From the NCBI GenBank assembly GCA_023053545.1, contig JAKZAN010000002.1, forward strand, positions 609,501 through 673,500: DNA of 64,000 bases. The letters are read 5' to 3'. The position numbers were made by a program, and so were the translations under genes. The stretch is from Lepidurus packardi (Eukaryota > Arthropoda > Branchiopoda > Notostraca > Triopsidae). The notes below the pieces were generated by a model. That model did no database searches. It was not told the origin of the DNA and saw only the letters and a program-made list of their open reading frames with translations. Positions 56,232-64,000 of the stretch are shown one piece after another; position 1 is the first letter of the stretch, and each line of letters opens with the position of its first letter.

Positions 56232-57558
56232 ATGGCTTGTGCTGCCGATGATAAGGCCAGTCGGTTTGGAAACTGGTTGTACGGCGGCATCGGGTTCCAT
56301 TTGGCAGGAAATGGCGGGCCCGCTTGTGTTAATTTCCTGTCTTTCGAACGCAGATTTTACGAAACTCTACTCGCCGTATTCCTTAGCCTATTTGCTGTCA
56401 TCTGGGGTTACCGCAGACTCCCTTTGCCGCCCAGTTACACTTATGTTCGCAAAGACAGAGGCGGGAAACGAATCCTGCTAGTTCTACTTTCGCTAGTCTG
56501 GGGCATTGAAATTGGCCTAAAATTCGCTAATCAATCTCTAATTTTTCTCCTAAACCCATGCCACATTACCACTGCCCTACAAGTAAAACTCTTTTACAGA
56601 AGAAGTAATTCAAAAACGTTCAATCGCTTTCTTCTCCGCTCAGATTTATCTCTTATCGGCTCCTCCGAGCAAAACTGTTACTTGGATATTTCGTATCCAC
56701 TTAAACTTCGTAAACGGAGCCTTTTTAGCCATCCTGTTTCCCGTTACCAACACCAGAGAGGTTTATTTTCATTCATTAATTAACTTATCCTAATTAATGG
56801 GCGTAATTTGTTACCTAATTCCGATTGCGTTTGATTTAGCTCCCTTTCGAGGCTGAAATTTACTGGATTCAACATATTGCCATGCTCATAGTTCCTTACT
56901 ACTTACTTAGATTAGGAGGTAAACCAAATCAACATTCGAAATAATAATTAATTGATTTATTATATAGTTTTTTTTATTGATTTATAGGCGTTTATAGCAT
57001 ACAGAAATTAAGCGATTTTAGTTGGAACTGTCTTTCGTGGGGCATTTTGATCCTCTACCATTTCCTAGGTTTACAATTAATAGGCTTGGTAATTATTTAC
57101 ACAGTTAAAATTGTGAAAACATTTTAATTAATTTATATTTGTAGTTGACTCAAGTGAATCTTAACAATATGATTTGCCCTGCCATATCGGATCCATTTTA
57201 CGGACCCAATTATCGCCTGTGTGCCATTGTCCATCAGGGCCTCTTTGTGCCTTTAGCATGCAAGTTCTACTGCGCAGTCTCGTCATTCTTCTTAACGAAG
57301 TTTCCGCCCACTAAAGTAAATAAAAGTAAAATAAATAAAAAAGACGGTTTTTAGCGGTGTTTGCTTTAGGTCAAGCAAGAATTGGGCGATGATGTGAATC
57401 TCTCAACCTATACGGCGTTAATTAATGGCGATTCATCTGCTGTCGATACGAAAGTGCAAAAGAAAGAATTCTGCGCGTGTCACCGGCGCACGCGCAGCGA
57501 AGCGAACCCTAATTTGCCCAATTGTGCATCCAATACGAAAATATGCCGCGAAAATTAG
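56232..57558 (+). CDS. TMEM164: TMEM164 homologue, putative membrane acyltransferase
   Basis: Six exons totalling 1008 bp (335 residues): 56232-56582, 56644-56760, 56840-56918, 56988-57088, 57145-57315, 57370-57558. It begins like TMEM164 ('[20 protein letters not shown]'). Conserved stretches follow: '[20 protein letters not shown]', '[20 protein letters not shown]', '[17 protein letters not shown]' and '[20 protein letters not shown]'. The Cys of NPCH and the His of IQH correspond to the pair reported as active-site residues in human TMEM164, which acylates ether phospholipids with C20:4 chains and influences ferroptosis. About seven to eight membrane helices are predicted by hydrophobicity. 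The C-terminus is hydrophilic and differs from vertebrates. Confidence 0.93.
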
Positions 57559-58767
57559 AATTAGTACTAAAAAATTACTTATTTTTTAGTTTAGAGCTTC
57601 TTACTTACAGTTTGTCTCTCTTAACTTAAACGAGAGCAGAAATTAGAATGATTTTAATTCAGTTAATGCGGGTATAACCGATGGCCTCATGGGTTTTACA
57701 GATTTTTTATCTATACTACTTTTTTAACGGTTTTCAACATTCCGTAGCTCTCTAAAAGGTTCCATTTTTTTATTAGCAAATGGTACTAACACATTAGTCT
57801 AATAATCCTGGATCCCCGTAATTTTTTTACACTCTAACACGTTAGAGATCCAAGCCATAAGTTTTTTTCCTGCTAGTCCTTGTATTGCGACTTTCTTCTC
57901 CTTTTTTCTAGTCAAAGAGTAGTGATGAATCATTGTAGTGACGATTTTAAGCTTACAAAGTGCAGATTTCTCCCCAATACGCGGAAGAAGAGCTTATTCT
58001 TTTTTTTTACACTTTTGGACTTTAGTTGTAGCTATGATGATTAGGACGGGTGGGGAAACATTTCCCTTTTTCCAACTTCTATTTAAACATACACTGTAGC
58101 TAGCTTATCAGCTCGTGTGTACCCACGAGAGCTGATAAAAACGGAAAACTTGCGTGATATGATAGAGTTGCGATGGAAAAGGGGATAAAGTTGGCATGTA
58201 GCAAGCGTATTGGAAATACAAAAGCAATTTTGTCTCCTTATAACCTTTAATGAAAAAGTGTCACATGTACCACCTCTCCCCCATCCCCGTGTACCATCGT
58301 AACTGTTCTTATCTCTTTTTTGACGTTGCTAGGAGCCATTAAGAGGCCTTCATTAACCTTTTACTGATTAAAAAACAGTTTTCAGTACACCTTTAGCTTC
58401 CCAGCGCTTCTAAACCCTTTACAAGTAGGTACAGGGTTTCGTGAAACTTTAGTTTCATGAAATTCTTTAGAAGTTGCGTAGTGTCATAAAACATTCGAGT
58501 GGTGTTTAGCAGTCTTGCCATGTTTAAAAGACATACAATTATGAAAGGTCATGACCTAAAATATGCCTTACAGATTGTACGGCGAAAAACGTTCGATTTC
58601 AAGATCCTTCGGTTTGGGTCAATATTCCGGAAATAAGATGGCCGCCCATGGACTTTTAAGAGGATCCGCGAATTGAGAAATCGTTCGATCCAGAGAACCT
58701 TAGATTTGAAGAAAATCTTTGAAAGAGTGGAATTGGAAGAGCGAACTATGTCTAAAGAGTAAACGTC
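57559..58767. other. Intergenic region between TMEM164 and the adhesion GPCR
   Basis: 1.2 kb of AT-rich sequence holding the TMEM164 3' end and the promoter and leader of the receptor. No gene or repeat was recognised. Confidence 0.55.
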
Positions 58768-61700
58768 ATGGGTACTGGATTAAGGTTAGGCCTGTGGGGC
58801 CTTTCACTGTTGATGCTATTGAGCAGTGCGAATTCCAGTGATACATTATGGGGTTGTATTGATCCTTGGAACATTGGTACGGGGTGGCCGGTTATCCCAT
58901 TCGGACAGTTCTTTGATCCAGCCAGTTGCTTGCAGGCTTGTTCTAGCAGTTACATGTACGGTGTTTTAAGAGGTACGCGGTGCTATTGTGGTTGGTCTTC
59001 CTCTAAGATGTCGTCGGTTGACAGGAGCTATTGCCATCTACCATGCAACAATGGAAATAGTGTTTGTGGAGGCAATTTTGGAAGCAGTGTGTTCTGCAAA
59101 AATGACAGCAATTGTCAGCATCTATCGCCAATTCAGCCAGATCCCACACTCCATCGAGTGAGTCCTGATGAAGTTTGGTGCCAATACGCTGGTTGTGCAA
59201 AAGACCCGTCTTCCACACCCATTAATTCCAAGTTTGGAGACTATTTCCCTGATCTCAATCCGACCGACTGTATAAATTTTTGTTTCACCCGCAATCATTC
59301 ATATGCCAATTTACTGTACATTTTCGTCAACTCCAATCCTCCGCAGCCCTATTGTAGTTGCCGTGATGCGGCGCTAGAAATACCATCCGGGGACTGTACA
59401 CAAAGCTGTCCATACCAACAAGAGTATAGCTGTGGCAATTTGGGTATATCTAGTGTGTATTGTACGACAATCAAGGTCGGAGATTTGACGTGCATGTCTA
59501 TCGAAGAATTCCACCAACATCACGGTGTTGAGGAAAGGCATGACTGTACCAGGATGAAAACGACTACTCTGGATTATCCTACGAATAGTACTGTGGGTCC
59601 TACTGCAGACAAAACTAGCGAAATCACTACAGGAATTACTGTAGAAAGTACCATAGAAGGTACTACGCAAAGCACTATGGAACGTAGTACAGGAAGTTCT
59701 AGAGAAAGTAGTCCGGAAAGCATTACAGATAGCACTATCGGACTTACGACAGAAAGTACAACAGAAAGCACTACAGGTAGTACTACTGGAGGTACGACAG
59801 AAAATACTTCGAAAAGTACAAGACAAAGTACTACGGTAAGTACTTCAGATTGGCCTTCTTTATCTGCCGAGAGCACATTGGCTAGTACTTCAGAAACCAC
59901 TTCAGAAACTGCTACCTACCCAGCTACTGCTAGTAGTACTCTAGTTAGTGCTATGACCCAAACATACAGGTAAACCATTACTATGTTTATTTTTATTCCG
60001 TGTAAAAAAAATTGGTTCATGCAAGCGAATGAAAGCAATCGCAAGCCGATTCGCGGTTAAACGAAGCCTTCAGCAGTTCCCGATTAACAGTTTGAAACCG
60101 GTGCGGCGCGATGGATTGTCATTGTTTAAAAAACGTTCGCTGCTGCCCCAAATCCAGTTTTAGTCGACTTTTCGGTGTCCAAAACATGGATGTGTGCTTA
60201 TTATTGCTTTAATTTAATGCTTGCATTCTTACAATTTTATTAATCTATTTTGTTAATTTAGTGAAGCAACTATAACTAGAGCTGTCATGAGTTCGACAAT
60301 TCTTACCGATGATTGCACTGTGGGGAATTGCGAATCCGACGAATGTTCCTTTGAGAACAACTGTTACGCCATGCGACGTAAATTCTTATTTAAAATCCTT
60401 CAATTGTGTTGATTAAACCCAGTTTATTATTTCCTTAGAGATCGGCACCAAAGGCGACGATATCCAGGTATCAGCTTTCGAACAATGCCGAGGAATTCAC
60501 CCTAACGGAAAACTCGTAGCAATCGAGAGTCAAAGAGAGCAAGATTTTCTCGCCAAAGCATTCGTCCAATACGCTGGTAATTGTAAAAATTAAGAAATTT
60601 CTGTGACTCGCGTTGAAATAAACTATATGATAATTCGCAGTGGAACTCAGTTTCCCTCCTTTATTGACCAGTGGTTACATTAAAGCCGATCCTTGGGAAG
60701 ATAATATGGTTTGGCGATTCTGGGGTGATGATGGGAACGATCCCCCCATGGAAGAATATGCAACTTTCCATTTTGAATCGGACGGACCACCTGCGTTTCT
60801 TTTCCTTATCAAGAACGATTCCGTAACTCTTGGTATATAATTCATTTATAATTCTACAAAAGCTCATACTTACATTTTAAAATAGATTACAGATTTTTAA
60901 AGCTTTTTTCCTCTTTCAATCCTCTTAGGGTACTTTGATTGGGTCTTTAAAAGGTCAACGGAATCGGAATACTTCATCTGTGAATACACCCCCAACTATA
61001 TGACCTCGACCACAGCAACTTCTTCGTCTATAATGAGTAGCACTATCACTGTTCCCATTACAAGTCAGTTTTAAACCTATAAGGGTTAAAACATTCTTCA
61101 AAAACACATGCTTGGTTTTTTTTTTTTTTACTTTACAGCGCCTGCGGCTTTAGTTTGCGAGGGAACTGATTTACATGGCAGTATCTGGGCAGGCCAAGCA
61201 GGCGAAACGGTTGTCAGAGAGTGTCCTTACGATGCTGAAGGGCAAGCTACATGGAAATGTGAATGTAACGAGTCAATAGAGCCATTGTCTTGCCAGTTCC
61301 AATCCAAATTGCCTGATTACGAACACTGCTCCTCATACTGGCTGATTGACGTGAACAATCAAGTATCAAACTCATCATTATATTCCTTATATCATTCTTT
61401 AAACACTTTTAAGGGTGTACTTCCTGTTGTTTACGTTTAGATATCGGATGAAGATAATGCGACCACCATTTTAAACCACATCAGCAGCTCGACGAGCCAA
61501 GGCACGTACTTTGGACATGAAATCCAACCGATTCTCGACGCCATCGAAGGATCTTTAGATCTGCATGCCAAACAAAGTAGCAATCTATCTACCGAAGAAC
61601 GATTCACGTCCCAAAATGGCGTTACAGAACAATCCTTGGACGTCCTTAACGACTTGTTGGACCATATTATTCCTTGGCAAGAATTAGACCAGGTGAATAC

Positions 61701-64000
61701 TTGCCAAGTGCTCCAATTTTAACTGAACTGAAACATTTCTATTCTTTGGAACAGATCTGAAGTTAATAATGATCCATTTTTACAACCTCTGTTCTAGAAC
61801 AATCGAACCAGTTCTGGTGTAAGGATTGTCGACGTGTCTGAAAATGTGGGATTTCGGTTGGTGGACACCATTGTGAACGATAGTGAGTACTACAATGAGG
61901 ATAAACCACGGAATAGACTAGTTATGGGCGTTCGCGTTTGGCATTTGGATGAACATGACCTAAACCTGAAATTCCCCCTTCAACCGAACGGATCTTGGCT
62001 CGAGATCATGAAGTCCAGTCTCGAGGAAGTCGTTATTACGAACCAGCTCAGATCCGTGGCACTGCAATTGACGGGCAATCTAGAATACCTCTTCCCTGCA
62101 TCTCATAATGAGTAAAGAATCACATAAATTCATAGTTTACACGGTTTTATTGAAGAAAAAGCTTAATTTGAAGTATATATTTATGTATTTTTATCTTTAC
62201 AGGTTTAATTTCAGCCACGTTCATATCAACAGCCCCATTTTGAGTCTTAGCATGAATAATGCCGGCAAAGTTCATTGGTCGCAAGCGAATGGATCGGTTA
62301 TGCTGGTATTTGAACACGTTTTGAAAGCCTCGTTCCCCTTTACACGGAATTTGCGCAGAAATTTGCACCCGGGAGAAAAACCCACCGCAGTGCTTCATGC
62401 AGCCGTTTGCGGATACTTTGAGACATCCGAAAAGTAAAAAAAAAAAAATAGTTTTTTGATTTGAGTGGATTTTATTTTGAATGGATTTTTTTACTCATTT
62501 TTTATTTAATGGATTTTTTATCTATTTTTTTCTTTTTTTTTAATTTAAGGGACACTTTATGGAATAACTCTGGATGCCGTGTTGTTTCCACCAATAGCAC
62601 CCATACAGTCTGTTCTTGCAAACATTTGACTAGTTTTGCGGATTTAATGGATGTCCACGATTACATCGTAATTTGCATTAACTTAAGATTAACTAATGCT
62701 GAATTTTATTTTAAAAAATCAGTCTTTTTTATGTATTTTCTCCCGTAGGGGCAAACGTTGGGATTAGAAGTGACAACAATAGTGTGTAGTTCACTCTCGG
62801 TTTTGTGTTTCATCGCGACTTTCATCACTTACGGCGCTCTAAAGTGAATTTCGCTTAAAATTCCATAAACAAAATTTTGATTACATGGAAATCCATTTGA
62901 TTCTAGGATACCCAACAACGAAAGGTCGATAGTGACGTTGAATCTATGTGTTTGCCTTCTTTTAAGTCACCTTCTGGTCCTTACGGTGCTGGACAAGACT
63001 TACTTTTATCTTTCTGACGTAAGATTCGCAAATAATCGTATTTGCGTGATTAAAACTGGATAAAACCGCTTATCTTGTAGGCAGTGTGTGCGTCTATGGG
63101 TGTTGTATTACATTACTTACTGCTCTGCTCGTTTTCCTGGATGGCAGTAGAAGGGATTTACCTGTACCGGCTCGTGGTGGCAGTTTTTAAAGGCTCGCGG
63201 AATCTAATGCCCTTCTTTTACCTGTTTGGCTATGGAATGCCGTTTATCATCGTAGCAATTACGATTACGGTGGCTATCTTCAAGGAAAAAGGGGGTATCT
63301 TAGATGTTTACAATCCTGGAGAAATGTAATTCAATCTTTTATCCTATTATCGTCGCTTCCTGATCATTATCTTTATACATTTTGATTCATTTTATCCATG
63401 TCATATACATTGAAGGTGTTGGCTAAGACCGGGAGATTACACTTGGGCTTTCTCTGGACCTGTGGCTGGCTTCTTGATAGTAAATTAAACAATAATTTGA
63501 CATTTTGATTTATTTTTATAATTCACTCAAATACATTATTATACATTACTTTAAATTTATTTACATTATTTTTACTTTCTGTAAATTTATAAGATGTATA
63601 ATTCGTAGGTTAATGCGATTTTCCTCGTATTTGCCTTGCGGTCCGCTTCGTTTCTCCAGGTTAATAAGATGAAATCCGTCAAAGACAAGCTCAAGTACGT
63701 AGACGTAACTGTCTTAAAGTTTGTAATTTATTTTATGTTGCTAATTAATAGGAATGGGATTAAAGGATCCTTTTCTTTGGCTTCCATATTGGGCATTGGG
63801 TGGCTAAGCGGATATTTGCTGATGGTCGATACGGATTTATTTGCATACATCTTCACTATTGTTAATGGACTTCAGGTGAAAAGGTTTTCAAAAAAATAGT
63901 TTTTGCATTTTGAAAATGGATTTTGTGTTAGGGATGTTTTATTTTCGTATTCCACTGCGTTATGAATGATAAAGTTCGTTTGGCATTTGGAAAGGCGATA
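58768..64000 (+). CDS. Adhesion G-protein-coupled receptor with WSC, mucin-like and C-type-lectin ectodomain (3' end outside window)
   Basis: 17 exons in frame, 1239 residues so far: 58768-59969, 60262-60377, 60439-60576, 60641-60832, 60929-61063, 61139-61362, 61441-61692, 61798-62111, 62203-62433, 62550-62667, 62749-62843, 62907-63018, 63081-63325, 63416-63479, 63609-63694, 63752-63875, 63932-64000. Order: signal peptide ('[16 protein letters not shown]'); two WSC domains (about 29-110 and 130-232; 'CYCG', 'VCGG', then 'YCSC'); a Ser/Thr-rich stretch (about 265-400); a C-type-lectin-like domain (about 415-590, ending 'ESEYFICEY'); a HormR domain ('[14 protein letters not shown]'); a GAIN domain; and a GPS ('[14 protein letters not shown]') with the cleavable HL|T at about 961/962. 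Six to seven helices follow, with '[16 protein letters not shown]' and a latrophilin-like '[19 protein letters not shown]'. Role: self-cleaving adhesion receptor at the cell surface; ligand unknown. Confidence 0.9.
59560..59965 (+). repeat. Degenerate Ser/Thr-codon minisatellite in the adhesion GPCR
   Basis: Short units such as 'GTACTACAGAAAGTAC' recur, coding mostly Thr, Ser, Glu and Gly ('[19 protein letters not shown]'). The stretch codes a presumably O-glycosylated stalk between the second WSC domain and the lectin domain. Confidence 0.75.

Noticed and set aside
59374-59900. Minus-strand open frames opposite the Ser/Thr stalk of the receptor
   Set aside because: Products of the repeat structure on the coding strand, with no independent support.

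Overview
The window is nuclear DNA of a bilaterian animal, most likely an arthropod. Genes are split into short exons by GT-AG introns of roughly 50-400 bp, with a few long ones, and the non-coding DNA is AT-rich. A zinc-finger gene carries a ZAD domain, which is essentially an arthropod hallmark. I cannot name the species; insect, crustacean and other arthropods remain open. I joined exons by hand at splice sites. All nine host gene models keep one reading frame throughout, and those with a start and stop inside the window add up to whole codon counts, so the structures are well supported although no transcript was available.

Layout, left to right: 3' part of a TIMELESS/TIMEOUT gene (+, 154-3654). 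A transposon-rich gap between two convergent genes (3655-15401), holding one arm of a foldback repeat, a tRNA-like SINE head, a decayed pogo/Tigger element (5082-6653) and an apparently intact Ty3/gypsy LTR retrotransposon (6867-12572). An FNDC3 gene (-, 15402-31715) with nine FN3 domains and a C-terminal membrane anchor; its long first intron holds a probable second first exon, a 1.0-kb hAT remnant and a full foldback element. A PIX-type RhoGEF (+, 33242-37685), divergent from FNDC3. An SLC16-like transporter (-, 38152-41299). A SENP1/2-type SUMO protease (-, 44396-47857), head-to-head with a Na+/K+-ATPase beta subunit (+, 48209-51723). A ZAD-C2H2 zinc-finger factor (-, 52446-55777), head-to-head with TMEM164 (+, 56232-57558). 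Finally the 5' part of an adhesion GPCR (+, from 58768 past the right edge).

The host genes do not form a pathway; they are housekeeping, signalling and membrane genes arranged in convergent and divergent pairs. The most notable items are: the adhesion GPCR, whose ectodomain combines two WSC domains, a mucin-like stretch and a C-type-lectin domain ahead of HormR-GAIN-GPS-7TM; a 1.3-kb open reading frame continuing past a canonical splice donor in PIX, predicting an isoform without the GIT-binding and coiled-coil tail; a four-fold duplication of an exon-intron junction, and a splice donor buried in a perfect inverted repeat, both in FNDC3; and a very young LTR element with identical LTRs, intact gag and pol, and a textbook -1 frameshift signal.
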